Positions 17,434 through 26,342 of a stretch of DNA of 64,000 nt are shown here, one piece after another (positions within the stretch are counted from its first letter, which is position 1; the number at the start of each line of letters is the position of its first letter). The position numbers and the translations under genes are program-made. The notes below the pieces were generated by a model that did not search any database, had not been told where the DNA came from, and worked only from the letters and a program-made list of their open reading frames with translations. The stretch is from the NCBI GenBank assembly GCA_037965595.1, contig CP150183.1, positions 1,488,001-1,552,000 on the forward strand. Reading direction: 5' to 3'. This stretch comes from Alkalihalobacillus sp. FSL W8-0930 (lineage in GTDB: Bacteria; Bacillota; Bacilli; Bacillales; Bacillaceae_D).

Positions 17434-17878
17434 ACTTATGCAAGTATTTACTAACTAAAGCTAGGATGGAACGCCTTGTTAAGATACTAACAAACAGTCC
17501 GTTTTCGTCAACCACACACATAAATGGATGATTGATAGATAGGGTTAGAGCCCGTGCGAACGTAGCATCTTGTTGGATGGTTGGTACATCTGTTTCCATG
17601 ATATCAGCTACAATTTTGTTTTGTAGTTTGTCGACCTCAATAAATTCTAGACCAAGCAGAGAATCAAGAATGATTGATTTGCTAATTAATCCATGGAGTT
17701 TATCTTTCGTATCTAAAACAGGTATTGCTGTATATCCCGACTTTACTAGTACAAGCAAAGCGTGTTCAAGTGGATTGTTTAACTGAACATGGGCGACTTT
17801 TTCTGCGGGAATTAATAATTCTTCAATCTCTTTATCCATGAGCTGTTGATTTTTTAAAATATCGAACAAGGAAATCAC
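17432..17878 (-). CDS. darB: Cyclic di-AMP-binding CBS domain protein DarB/CbpB (YkuL)
   Basis: 148 residues with two CBS domains and nothing else. The segments EKVAHVQLNNPLEHALLVLV and GYTAIPVLD, then LHGLI and LGLEFIEVDKL, follow B. subtilis YkuL (DarB) closely. In that species DarB without c-di-AMP stimulates the (p)ppGpp synthetase Rel and pyruvate carboxylase, linking potassium or osmotic state to the stringent response. Monocistronic. The call rests on the remembered family sequence; another small CBS protein is the alternative. Confidence 0.82.
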   Translation of the reverse strand: MISLFDILKNQQLMDKEIEELLIPAEKVAHVQLNNPLEHALLVLVKSGYTAIPVLDTKDKLHGLISKSIILDSLLGLEFIEVDKLQNKIVADIMETDVPTIQQDATFARALTLSINHPFMCVVDENGLFVSILTRRSILALVSKYLHK

Positions 17879-18076
17879 TTCTTTTTTAAGTATTTTTGAA
17901 AAACGGAATAATGGTTGGGGGTGGTTGAGGTTTGAGCTATGCGCATCATACCAGTTGTTTCTCTTATCGTACTAAGAGATTTAGCTTTTTGTCAAGAAAA
18001 CTAAAACGCTTCCAACTTAGCCCAGTTTGCTGAATAATCCACGTGAACAACGGTCATCCTTAAAGGTGGAGGTGCG

Positions 18077-18325
18077 ATGATGCATACAAAGCAGACCGTT
18101 AAATATATTTGTGAAATCTTTCCTTCAGGGAATTCATATTATTACAAACAAGAGATCATTACGCATGAATGTTGGGATAATCCTAAGTCACTTGCTTGGT
18201 CAACACCAAGACCTATTTCAAAACAAACATTTGAAAAACGCGTCAAAGAAAAATATCGTGTAGAATTTATTCAAAAGCAGTCAGCGGAAATTCTAGATTT
18301 TAACAACTTTCAAAGAAATCTTTAA
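18077..18325 (+). CDS. Hypothetical protein, 82 residues
   Basis: Not recognised. It begins with two ATG codons after an AAAGGTGGAGG ribosome binding site, so either start is possible. The composition is mixed, with aromatic clusters (SGNSYYYKQE, HECWDNPKSLAWSTP) and a basic C-terminal half (KRVKEKYRVEF). There is no signal peptide or membrane helix. It stands alone before the sulfate assimilation operon. Confidence 0.6.
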   Translation: MMHTKQTVKYICEIFPSGNSYYYKQEIITHECWDNPKSLAWSTPRPISKQTFEKRVKEKYRVEFIQKQSAEILDFNNFQRNL

Positions 18326-18346
18326 ACTGATTTTTTTGAAAGTTCA

Positions 18347-18375
18347 TTGACAGCACTATTCTTAACCGATAGAAT
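18347..18375 (+). promoter_or_regulatory. Sigma-A promoter of the yezD-cysH-sat-cysC operon
   Basis: A perfect TTGACA, 17 bases, then TAGAAT. It lies about 70 bases before the YezD-like start. No S-box or T-box leader is seen between it and the gene. Confidence 0.75.
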
Positions 18376-18445
18376 ACTATTAAACTAATAAAACATATGA
18401 ATTTACAAGGAATTATGTTTGGCTAAATGAAAAAGGAGGCCACAT

Positions 18446-18592
18446 ATGGATCCGTCAAGCAAACAAGTGTACGACAAGTTGTCAGATCTTTTAGAAAATC
18501 TTAAGTTCGGATCGGTGACTATCTTTGTTCAGGATGGCAAAGTGGTTCAAATGGAAAAGAACGAAAAAGTTAGAGTGGAAAAAGCAAAATAA
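18446..18592 (+). CDS. YezD family (DUF2292) small protein
   Basis: 48 residues beginning MDPSSKQVYDKLSDLLENLK. The FGSVTIFVQDGKVVQMEKNE core is the YezD/DUF2292 signature. Members are commonly found beside sulfur assimilation genes, but no biochemical role is established. An AAAAGGAGG site precedes the ATG. It lies 12 bases before cysH and is the first gene of that operon. Confidence 0.85.
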   Translation: MDPSSKQVYDKLSDLLENLKFGSVTIFVQDGKVVQMEKNEKVRVEKAK

Positions 18593-18604
18593 AAGGAGGA
18601 GAAG

Positions 18605-19318
18605 ATGTCTAAACTCGTACTCTATGAAAATACGGATGTAGAAGCATTTAAGCAGCTTAATCAATCATTAGCTTCTTTAGACACTTTAGACATACTACGT
18701 TGGGCATTTGATATGTACGGCGATGAGCTAGTGTATGCCTGTAGTTTCGGGGCAGAGAGTATGGTACTGATTGACCTCATAAGTAAAATACGTCCTAACG
18801 CTCACATCCTATTTTTAGACACAGATTTTCATTTCTTAGAGACTTATTCGCTTATTAAAGAAGTTCAACAGAAATACCCAGACCTGCGAATTGAATTAGA
18901 AAAACCAGGACTCACTCCTGATGAGCAAGCGGAGCTTCATGGAGAGAAGCTTTGGGAAACAAACCCTGATCTGTGCTGTAAGATCCGTAAGCTTGATCCA
19001 TTAGATAGTAAACTAAGTCAAAAAGCTGCCTGGATTTCAGGTCTAAGAAGAGAACAATCACCTACAAGAGCAAACACAGAATTTGTTAACCAAGACAATC
19101 GATTTAAATCAGTCAAAGTCTGTCCTTTGATTCATTGGAAAGAAGATGAAATTTGGATGTACATCAAACTTCATAAGCTTCCTTATAATTCATTACATGA
19201 TCATAATTATCCAAGTATTGGCTGTACTCATTGTACAAAGCCGGTTGCCGCGGGTGAGGACAGTCGTAGTGGAAGATGGTCAAGCACAGATAAAACAGAA
19301 TGTGGATTACATCAATAA
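18605..19318 (+). CDS. cysH: Phosphoadenylyl/adenylyl-sulfate reductase
   Basis: 237 residues. CysH reduces activated sulfate to sulfite with thioredoxin. The PP-loop-like [10 protein letters not shown], the [11 protein letters not shown] segment and the C-terminal catalytic ECGLH are present. Two further cysteine pairs, CCKIRK and GCTHC, are the ligands of the 4Fe-4S cluster that marks APS-type reductases. The enzyme may therefore use APS as well as PAPS, as in B. subtilis. Second gene of the sulfate assimilation operon. Confidence 0.94.
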   Translation: MSKLVLYENTDVEAFKQLNQSLASLDTLDILRWAFDMYGDELVYACSFGAESMVLIDLISKIRPNAHILFLDTDFHFLETYSLIKEVQQKYPDLRIELEKPGLTPDEQAELHGEKLWETNPDLCCKIRKLDPLDSKLSQKAAWISGLRREQSPTRANTEFVNQDNRFKSVKVCPLIHWKEDEIWMYIKLHKLPYNSLHDHNYPSIGCTHCTKPVAAGEDSRSGRWSSTDKTECGLHQ

Positions 19319-19332
19319 AGGAGAGAGTGTAG

Positions 19333-20478
19333 ATGACGTCAATTTTAGCGCACGGGGGAGAACTGATTAATAGGTATCAACCAGAATACGATCTATCAAA
19401 GGCAAAAACGGAAATTGAGCTCGATTCATTTGCTTTATCTGATTTGGAATTAATTGCAATTGGCGGATTCAGTCCATTAACTGGTTTTATGAATCAAGCT
19501 GACTACGACTCAGTGGTCTCATCGATGAGGCTTGAGAGTGGAACGGTATGGAGTATTCCAATTACACTCCCCATTACAGAAGAAACGGCTGCTACGCTTA
19601 CTGTTGGAGAAGAGGCAACATTAGTCTACAATGGAGATGTATATGGTGCGATTACGATTTCTGAATGGTATACACCTAATAAAGAGTTAGAAGCAGAACA
19701 GGTCTATCGTACAAGTGATCCAGCTCATCCAGGGGTGAAGAAGTTGTATGATCGTCCCTCTGTGTATGTTGCGGGATCAATCATTCTAACGAAACGATTA
19801 GATAAAGGGAGATTTGAGAGTTACCATGTAGATCCTGCAGATACGAGAGCTCATTTTCAAGAGAAAGGTTGGAGCACTATTGTTGGATTCCAAACCCGTA
19901 ACCCTGTGCACCGGGCTCATGAGTATATTCAGAAATCAGCCCTAGAGATTGTCGATGGGCTGTTATTAAATCCTCTTGTTGGTGAAACGAAATCAGATGA
20001 CATCCCAGCCGATGTACGGATGGAGAGCTATGAGGTTCTTTTGGATCATTATTACCCTAAAGACCGAGTATCCCTAGCTGTTTTTCCCGCTGCAATGAGG
20101 TATGCAGGACCTAGAGAAGCGATCTTCCATGCATTGGTTCGTAAAAATTACGGATGTACACATTTTATCGTAGGTAGAGACCATGCTGGTGTGGGTGATT
20201 ATTATGGAACGTATGATGCGCAACGCATCTTTGATCAGTTTACAGAAGAAGATCTCGGCATTCGTCCGTTGTTCTTTGAGCATAGCTTCTATTGCAAAGC
20301 GTGTGGAAACATGGCTTCGACAAAAACATGCCCACATGGCGCAGATGACCGAGTGATTCTATCCGGTACAAAGGTTAGAGAAATGCTAACTAACGGGGAA
20401 GTTCCGCCTGTAGAGTTCAGTCGGAAAGAAGTGGTAGAAGTACTGATTCGAGGCATGCAAAAGGTGAGCGTATCATGA
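19333..20478 (+). CDS. sat: Sulfate adenylyltransferase
   Basis: 381 residues. The enzyme makes APS from sulfate and ATP. The [15 protein letters not shown] motif and the [11 protein letters not shown] motif form the nucleotide site of the monofunctional ATP sulfurylase, and a [14 protein letters not shown] segment holds the usual cysteine cluster. There is no fused APS kinase; a separate cysC follows and overlaps it by 4 bases. A GGAGAG site precedes the ATG, 14 bases after cysH. Confidence 0.96.
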   Translation: MTSILAHGGELINRYQPEYDLSKAKTEIELDSFALSDLELIAIGGFSPLTGFMNQADYDSVVSSMRLESGTVWSIPITLPITEETAATLTVGEEATLVYNGDVYGAITISEWYTPNKELEAEQVYRTSDPAHPGVKKLYDRPSVYVAGSIILTKRLDKGRFESYHVDPADTRAHFQEKGWSTIVGFQTRNPVHRAHEYIQKSALEIVDGLLLNPLVGETKSDDIPADVRMESYEVLLDHYYPKDRVSLAVFPAAMRYAGPREAIFHALVRKNYGCTHFIVGRDHAGVGDYYGTYDAQRIFDQFTEEDLGIRPLFFEHSFYCKACGNMASTKTCPHGADDRVILSGTKVREMLTNGEVPPVEFSRKEVVEVLIRGMQKVSVS

Positions 20479-21077
20479 CGAACCCCACGACAAACTTATA
20501 CTGGCATCAAGCGGAAGTAACAAAAGAGAAGCGACAAGCACTTAAGGGACACAAGAGTGCAGTCATTTGGTTTACCGGTTTATCTGGAGCAGGAAAATCA
20601 ACCATTGCTAATGCTTTAGAGCAGCGGTTACATCAAGAACAAAAACATTCGTACCTTCTAGATGGTGACAATATTCGTTTAGGTTTAAATAAAGGATTAG
20701 GATTCTCAGATGAGGATCGCAAAGAGAACATTCGACGGATTGGTGAGGTAGCCAAGCTATTTGTGGATGCGGGTGTGCTCGTTTCAACTGCATTCATTTC
20801 TCCATTTAAAGAAGACCGTCAAGTTGTACGATCCTTGCTTGGGGAACATGAATTCATTGAAGTGTACGTACGTTGTTCACTTGAAGAATGTGAGAAAAGA
20901 GATCCAAAGGGATTATATAAAAAAGCAAGAGAGGGCGTCATTCCTGAATTTACAGGAATCAGTTCGCCTTACGAAGAGCCAAGTCATCCAGAGCTTATTT
21001 TAGATTCAGACAAAGAACCTGTAGAAGACCTCGTTGAAAAGGTTATAGCGTATCTTAAGTCGAGTGATTTAATATAA
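20475..21077 (+). CDS. cysC: Adenylylsulfate kinase
   Basis: 200 residues. It phosphorylates APS to PAPS. The P-loop GLSGAGKST, the [20 protein letters not shown] segment and the [11 protein letters not shown] segment are typical of CysC. The ATG overlaps the sat stop (ATGA). It is the last gene of the operon, followed by a strong hairpin. No sulfate permease gene (cysP) is seen in this operon, unlike B. subtilis. Confidence 0.96.
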   Translation: MTNPTTNLYWHQAEVTKEKRQALKGHKSAVIWFTGLSGAGKSTIANALEQRLHQEQKHSYLLDGDNIRLGLNKGLGFSDEDRKENIRRIGEVAKLFVDAGVLVSTAFISPFKEDRQVVRSLLGEHEFIEVYVRCSLEECEKRDPKGLYKKAREGVIPEFTGISSPYEEPSHPELILDSDKEPVEDLVEKVIAYLKSSDLI

Positions 21078-21108
21078 AAAAGAGGAGAGTGTTTCTCTCC
21101 TCTTCTTT
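21078..21108. terminator. Terminator between cysC and the subtilase gene
   Basis: AAGAGGAGAG and CTCTCCTCTT pair perfectly around a 5-nt loop. A- and T-rich flanks on both sides fit the convergent genes. Confidence 0.85.
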
Positions 21109-21109
21109 G

Positions 21110-22870
21110 CTATTGTTTTGCTTGCTTGATTGCGGCATTGGCGTTAATTTCACCATACCCGTAATATTGATCGACTCCAGGGGCACCTAAATCTGTTGCC
21201 GTATCCCGCACGATATCATAGACCTCATCGTTTGACAGGGAAGGGTTTACAGAGCGGATGAGTGCACATAACCCAGCAACGTGAGGACTTGCCATCGATG
21301 TACCTGACATGACCACGTATTGATCATCTAGGAACAAACTAGGGATGCTTGTACCGGGCGCTGCAATATCAACATGGTCGCCGTAGTTAGAATAAAAGGC
21401 TCGCTCTTTTGATTCATCTAAAGCAGCAACGGTAAGAACTTCAGGATAAGCAGCGGGATACATGGGATCTCCTACATTGTCATTCCCTGAAGCAGTCACA
21501 ATGACCACATCATTTTCGTAAGCATAACGAATGGCATCATAAAGAACTTTGGAATCGTGATAATCACCGAGGCTCATATTCACCACGTCAGCTCCGTTAT
21601 CTGTGGCCCAATAAAGCCCTTTGGCTACGGCGTAAGAAGAACCTTCGCCGTTTTCATCCAATACTTTAATTGGAAGGATTTTGCTGTTCCATGATACGCC
21701 GGCAATTCCGTCTTGATTATCTGTCACAGCTGCGGCGATTCCTGAAACATGTGTTCCATGCCCATGCTGATCGGTTGCATCTTCCGAGTCATCAATAGCG
21801 TTATAGCCAGTCTCTGATTTATTCTCCAGTTCGATATGCTCTGGATCAATGCCCGTATCAAGAATAGCGATCGTAATACCAGAACCATCTGTATCATTCC
21901 ATGCTTTTTCAAGATCAAGCTGTTTTAAGTTCCATTGATACGGCTCAAAAAATTCATCATTTGGAATAGCGTCTTGTTTAGCAAAACGATAATCGGGCTC
22001 TGCGTAGCTTACATAAGGACTACCATCTAGCTGCTCTAACAATTGTTCGGAGCTTGTATCCTTTTTCTCAACCAAATAAAAGGGTTCGTTTGTTTCAATA
22101 ATCGTAAGCTGATCATTTGCTGCAAAGAACTTCTTAGCATCATTCGCAGACTTTAGCTTAACAACGGCACGACTTTGATGAAAGTGTTCTGTTGTCTTTA
22201 TAGGCTTTTGATCCTCTGAATGCACAACGATTTTCCAGCCAAGCTCGGAAACCGTCTCAATGTGTTGACCAGAAGGTACATCGTCCATCGTTTTCCATTC
22301 AACATCGGTGTCTTCGCTTGAAGCAAAGAAGGTTCCACCTGCATCTGCAACAGATGCGATATCTTTTATAAACGTTCGAACAAAGGTAAGATCAACTTCT
22401 CCGATGATAGTGGAGCCATCTTCAAGTGCTTTACCTAAAAGCATGTATTGGCTACCATCTCGTTCATATGGATCTGAATACTGGTGATCTCCTTTGGCAT
22501 GATCCAGCTTACTTATGTTTGGTTCCTTTTGGAAACCAGCGCTCTCAAGTACCTGTTGATCTTTCATTCGTGCAAATCCTGTAATATGAGGGTGTTCTGA
22601 CAGTTCGTTCTGAAAAGAAGCAGTTGACATGGACGAAGAATCGGCCCACGATTCAAGTTGTTGATTGATTTGTTGGATAAATAACGAGGTTGTTTGTTTT
22701 AAGTCACTGGCTAACAATCGATCCATTGAATGGACGTCGTATTGTTGCTTGATGGAGACCCCTTGATAATCAGCTGCATCGTCTGTAGGAAACGTATAAC
22801 TTGCTGCAACAACGACTAGGGCGCATGCTGCGATCATTAGAAGAGGTTTGATAAAACGTTTAAGATTCAT
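21110..22870 (-). CDS. Exported subtilisin-like serine protease (S8 family)
   Basis: 586 residues. An N-terminal hydrophobic segment (residues 7-27) acts as signal or anchor. A long pro-region of about 290 residues follows and ends in an inhibitor-I9-like part (residues about 230-290). The S8 catalytic domain has Asp in IAILDTGID (about residue 337), His in HGHGTHVSG (about 373) and Ser in SGTSMASPHVAG (about 525). The pro-region is much longer than in secreted subtilisins and may have a separate sensory or inhibitory function. Monocistronic, between the cysC and tnrA genes. Confidence 0.92.
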   Translation of the reverse strand: MNLKRFIKPLLMIAACALVVVAASYTFPTDDAADYQGVSIKQQYDVHSMDRLLASDLKQTTSLFIQQINQQLESWADSSSMSTASFQNELSEHPHITGFARMKDQQVLESAGFQKEPNISKLDHAKGDHQYSDPYERDGSQYMLLGKALEDGSTIIGEVDLTFVRTFIKDIASVADAGGTFFASSEDTDVEWKTMDDVPSGQHIETVSELGWKIVVHSEDQKPIKTTEHFHQSRAVVKLKSANDAKKFFAANDQLTIIETNEPFYLVEKKDTSSEQLLEQLDGSPYVSYAEPDYRFAKQDAIPNDEFFEPYQWNLKQLDLEKAWNDTDGSGITIAILDTGIDPEHIELENKSETGYNAIDDSEDATDQHGHGTHVSGIAAAVTDNQDGIAGVSWNSKILPIKVLDENGEGSSYAVAKGLYWATDNGADVVNMSLGDYHDSKVLYDAIRYAYENDVVIVTASGNDNVGDPMYPAAYPEVLTVAALDESKERAFYSNYGDHVDIAAPGTSIPSLFLDDQYVVMSGTSMASPHVAGLCALIRSVNPSLSNDEVYDIVRDTATDLGAPGVDQYYGYGEINANAAIKQAKQ

Positions 22871-23014
22871 GTGAGTGCTTACTCCTTTGACTTGCCAAAA
22901 ATGGATTAGACCTTAATACTTGGTAGTATGACTCGAAGAACCTATTCAAAACATGGAATAAAAATCCACACGAAAAAAACAGGAAGCTTTATGCTCCCTG
23001 CTTACAATGAACTC

Positions 23015-23317
23015 TTACTTACGGATATTAAATGCAGCATTAATTTGGCCTCGAAGCATCCGTTCTCGTACTTCTTGTTTCTTAATCGCCTTTTGTTCCA
23101 TTTTTCTGATTTCGAACGTTTGCATCCCGTCTTCCATTTTGTTTGCAATATCAATTAAACGTTCAACGTCAAGAAAAGAGTATTTACGAGTACCGCCCTT
23201 TGATCGTTCAGGAAACAATAATTTTCGCTCTTCATAATAACGAATTTTACGTTCAGATAAACCAGTAAGTTCGCTTACTATCCCAATGGTGATGACTTTT
23301 TTATCTTTATAAGACAA
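23015..23317 (-). CDS. tnrA: TnrA, MerR-family nitrogen regulator
   Basis: About 100 residues. The [20 protein letters not shown] and [20 protein letters not shown] segments, then [20 protein letters not shown], follow B. subtilis TnrA closely. The C-terminal tail ([14 protein letters not shown]) matches the end that contacts feedback-inhibited glutamine synthetase, whereas GlnR is longer and different there. A TTG at 23317 with a GAGGTGG site 5 bases upstream is the best start; an in-frame GTG at 23341 is the alternative. It is divergent from the siroheme genes. Confidence 0.9.
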   Translation of the reverse strand: MSYKDKKVITIGIVSELTGLSERKIRYYEERKLLFPERSKGGTRKYSFLDVERLIDIANKMEDGMQTFEIRKMEQKAIKKQEVRERMLRGQINAAFNIRK

Positions 23318-23356
23318 CTGTTCCACCTCACTAAAAATCACTGCAACCAGTTTCTT

Positions 23357-23373
23357 TGTAATAATATATCACA
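23357..23373 (-). promoter_or_regulatory. TnrA/GlnR box
   Basis: The 17-mer TGTGATATATTATTACA on the minus strand fits the TnrA/GlnR consensus TGTNA-N7-TNACA exactly. It lies 40 bases upstream of the tnrA TTG start and about 100 bases before the divergent cobA gene. Autoregulation of tnrA is known in B. subtilis. Confidence 0.7.
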
Positions 23374-23471
23374 ATCAATTTTAATTGTCTGACACTATGG
23401 AAGATAATCTTACATTTTATAATGGGAATACTTTCCCAATAGATAGAGCTGCTTAAAAAGGAGAGACTCTC

Positions 23472-24920
23472 ATGCAAAATAAAGGTTTTGTTTCATTTGT
23501 TGGCGCAGGACCAGGAGATGCTGGTCTTTTAACAGTAAAGGCATTAAAGCGATTAAAAGAAGCTGATGTCATTTTATATGATCGGCTCGTGAATCCAATT
23601 CTGTTAGAGCATTGTCATCCCCATGCTCAATTAGTGTATTGCGGAAAGCTGCCAGATAGACATTTAATTAGACAGGAATCCATTAATGAACTACTTGTTA
23701 CCTATGCAAGCGAAGGGAAACAGATTGTCAGATTAAAGGGCGGCGATCCTGGAGTGTTTGGACGAGTCGGGGAAGAGGCACAGGCACTCGAACCTCATCA
23801 AATTCCATATGAGATCATTCCGGGTATTACGTCGGGTATTGGAGCTCCATTATACGCTGGAATACCGGTTACATATCGTAATGTCAGTACATCATTTGCG
23901 GTCGTCACAGGACATAATCAAACAGGAACATTAACGATTGATTGGCAGGCTATAGCAAATGGAGTGGATACACTCGCCTTTTATATGGGAGTAAAGAAAT
24001 TAGATGAAATTACAGCTAACTTAATGTTGCATGGACGAAGCCCTAATCAACCTGTAAAGGTCATTCAATGGGGGACGCTTGGGAAGCAGCGTTCAGTCAC
24101 AGGTTCGCTCTCGACCATTGTACAAAAAGTAAGAGAAGCGCAGATTTCTAATCCAGCCATTACATTAGTTGGAGATGTAGCTGGGATTGGAGAAGGAACA
24201 ACAAGCTGGTTTGAATCTCAACCGTTGTTTAATACACATGTCTTACTTGCTCGCAGTTCTCATCGTGAAAGCATAGGTGCCGACAAGTTACGGGCCCTTG
24301 GAGCAGATGTATTTGAATATCCGAGATGGCAGCTAAAACAAAACGAGTTTCCTGCTATAGTTAACTTTTCATCAATTGATCAAATTCAGTTTGATACTGA
24401 AGAAGCGGTGGAATGGTTTTTTAATTGGTTATTTAATCTTAGCGTTGACTTGAGAGATATTCAGGCTGACATATTCGCAAAAACGAAAGCCAGTGTAGAG
24501 GCATTAGCGAAACGAGGAGTTCAAACGAGTCATCTGGAATGGAATTCTGATCGCCCCTCTCTTATACTTGGTCAATCCAAGCCTGTTGAGGTAAAATCGA
24601 ATGAACAGTTTATTTTTACACATCAATTACTGCCATACTCTCAGTCGAATCAAACGCTTCGTCGCTTATATGATGAAGAAAGAATTGAAGTGGTCGTTAT
24701 ACCTAACGCGAAATCGGTGGGTAGCCTCGTTCAAGGAGCCGTTGAACTTGGATTCACTCCGGAAGAGTGGAGTTCACACGTTCAAGTGATTTGCTTTGGA
24801 CAAGCTTCGGAAGCAGCGGCTAAAAAGGCTGGTTTCTCGATTGCACATACATTAAACGAACCAAGCTGGGATGTGCTAACAGATTGGTTATTGGAACAAA
24901 AAAGGAGCTGGGTCATGTGA
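23472..24920 (+). CDS. cobA: Uroporphyrinogen-III C-methyltransferase fused to a HemD-like domain
   Basis: 482 residues. The first 240 are a complete SAM-dependent methyltransferase: VGAGPGDAGLLTVKAL, the YDRLV segment, GGDPGVFGRVGEEA and TSFAVVTGH. It makes precorrin-2 from uroporphyrinogen III. The second half, from about residue 250, resembles uroporphyrinogen-III synthase (HemD), ending with FGQASEAAAKKAGF, but is weakly conserved and may not be active. The product feeds the next two genes, so the aim is siroheme for sulfite or nitrite reductase. An AAAAGGAGAG site precedes the ATG. Confidence 0.9.
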   Translation: MQNKGFVSFVGAGPGDAGLLTVKALKRLKEADVILYDRLVNPILLEHCHPHAQLVYCGKLPDRHLIRQESINELLVTYASEGKQIVRLKGGDPGVFGRVGEEAQALEPHQIPYEIIPGITSGIGAPLYAGIPVTYRNVSTSFAVVTGHNQTGTLTIDWQAIANGVDTLAFYMGVKKLDEITANLMLHGRSPNQPVKVIQWGTLGKQRSVTGSLSTIVQKVREAQISNPAITLVGDVAGIGEGTTSWFESQPLFNTHVLLARSSHRESIGADKLRALGADVFEYPRWQLKQNEFPAIVNFSSIDQIQFDTEEAVEWFFNWLFNLSVDLRDIQADIFAKTKASVEALAKRGVQTSHLEWNSDRPSLILGQSKPVEVKSNEQFIFTHQLLPYSQSNQTLRRLYDEERIEVVVIPNAKSVGSLVQGAVELGFTPEEWSSHVQVICFGQASEAAAKKAGFSIAHTLNEPSWDVLTDWLLEQKRSWVM

Positions 24921-25693
24921 AAACGGCGATTTTATATGTAGGTCATGGAAGCAGAGTAGAAGCGGGAAATCAGGAGCTTTTATCCTTTATTGAAAAAACA
25001 AAAACTCAGTTTCCGGATGTGCCAATCCAAGAAACAGGGTTTATTGAGCTCACTTCTCCAACGATTGTTGAAGCTGCTACAGCCTGTGTGGAGCAGGGAG
25101 CCACACATATTGCTGTAGTCCCTGTTTTGTTACTTACAGCCATGCATGCGAAAGAAGACATTCCTGAAGAGATTGAAAAAGCACAAAAAAAGTTCCCGCA
25201 TGTTCACTTCGCATATGGAAGACCATTTGGGATTGAACCAATTATTGTTGATTTAATTAAACAAAGAGCGGAAGAGGCTGGCTTAACATCCATTGCTCAC
25301 CGTCCGAAGTTTGAAGATCGCCAACCCGTTACGCTTGTTCTTGTGGGAAGAGGAAGCAGTGACGTAGAACAAACAAGTGATCTTTTTAAAATTGCTCGTT
25401 TGGCTTGGGAACAAACACCAATCAAAGATGTAGAGGTTTGTTTCATTGCGGCTACACATCCTACTGTGGATGAAGGACTAGAAAAAGCAGCTCGTCTTGA
25501 ATCCGACACGATTTACGTGATTCCTTATTTACTCTTTACAGGGGTATTAATGAAAGGTTTAGAGAAACAACTAGCGGAGTTAAACGAACGTTCCGATAAA
25601 ACCTTTATTCTAGGCGATTACTTAGGATTTGATGATAAACTAATTGATGTACTTAAGAAACGTACAAATGAGGTATTGGCGAAACTGGGGTGA
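24917..25693 (+). CDS. sirB: Sirohydrochlorin ferrochelatase
   Basis: 258 residues from the GTG at 24917, which overlaps the cobA stop and has an AAAGGAG site 9 bases upstream. The protein starts MKTAILYVGHGSRVEAGNQE, with the chelatase His in GHGS, and AVVPVLLLTAMHAKEDIPEE contains the second His. A second CbiX-like half begins TLVLVGRGSSD. It inserts iron into sirohydrochlorin. The neighbours, cobA upstream and a precorrin-2 dehydrogenase downstream, favour iron over cobalt. Confidence 0.92.
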   Translation: MKTAILYVGHGSRVEAGNQELLSFIEKTKTQFPDVPIQETGFIELTSPTIVEAATACVEQGATHIAVVPVLLLTAMHAKEDIPEEIEKAQKKFPHVHFAYGRPFGIEPIIVDLIKQRAEEAGLTSIAHRPKFEDRQPVTLVLVGRGSSDVEQTSDLFKIARLAWEQTPIKDVEVCFIAATHPTVDEGLEKAARLESDTIYVIPYLLFTGVLMKGLEKQLAELNERSDKTFILGDYLGFDDKLIDVLKKRTNEVLAKLG

Positions 25694-25698
25694 GCGAT

Positions 25699-26319
25699 AT
25701 GGCAGATCGAATTCCTTTAATGGTGAATGTAAATGAGAGGGCCGTTACGTGTATTGGTGGTGGGAAGGTAGCAGCCAAACGGATTCCCATCCTTATAAAT
25801 GGTGGAGCGGTTGTCACGATCATTTCTCCAACTCTTGACGATGAACTACTTTGCTTCATTCCCGTCCTTAATTGGGAAAAGCGAAAAGTGAGTCGAGCGG
25901 AGACATTTACAAGCGATATTCTGTTTGTTTCAACAAATGATTCATTGTTGAATGATGAACTTATCGCTAGGGCGCCTAAAGGACAGTGGATTTACGCAGC
26001 GCATGATGCGATGAAGAGTGACTTTCACTTTCCGGCCGTGCTAGAAGAACCTCCTGTCTCACTAGCTATTCACACAGGAGGTACGTACCCGGCGTATCTT
26101 CCTAAGCTAAAGTCCATCCTCAGTCATGCGTTAAAAGAAGCAAATGTACATAATGAACTCAAGACGTTAGCTGAAGTTCGCCAAACCGTTTTAAACCATC
26201 CAACGCTCTCTAGAGAAAAACGAACAGAGCTGTTACGTGCATGTGCAACCGATACATTTTTACATCATCCAGATAAGGAAATGCTTCTAGAAAAATGGAT
26301 CCATGAAAAAAGCGTTTAG
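25699..26319 (+). CDS. sirC: Precorrin-2 dehydrogenase (siroheme synthase N-terminal domain family)
   Basis: 206 residues. An NAD-binding Rossmann segment (RAVTCIGGGKVAAKRIPIL) is followed by a TFTSDILFVSTND stretch and a small dimerisation and tail region, as in YlnF/Met8p-like proteins. It oxidises precorrin-2 to sirohydrochlorin. It is the third gene of the cobA-sirB-sirC operon. A GTG at 25690 overlaps the sirB stop, but GGGG at 25687-25690 fits the ATG at 25699 better. Confidence 0.85.
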   Translation: MADRIPLMVNVNERAVTCIGGGKVAAKRIPILINGGAVVTIISPTLDDELLCFIPVLNWEKRKVSRAETFTSDILFVSTNDSLLNDELIARAPKGQWIYAAHDAMKSDFHFPAVLEEPPVSLAIHTGGTYPAYLPKLKSILSHALKEANVHNELKTLAEVRQTVLNHPTLSREKRTELLRACATDTFLHHPDKEMLLEKWIHEKSV

Positions 26320-26341
26320 GCAGGTAGCCTAAACGCTTTTT
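26307..26341. terminator. Terminator between sirC and folE2
   Basis: A perfect 15-bp stem (AAAAAGCGTTTAGGC and its complement) around a 5-nt loop, with A and T runs on both sides, sits between convergent genes. The sirC stop is inside the left arm. Confidence 0.9.
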
Positions 26342-26342
26342 G

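Noticed and set aside
18376-18445. S-box (SAM) riboswitch before cysH
   Set aside because: The leader is about 70 bases, has no S-box core and no terminator hairpin.
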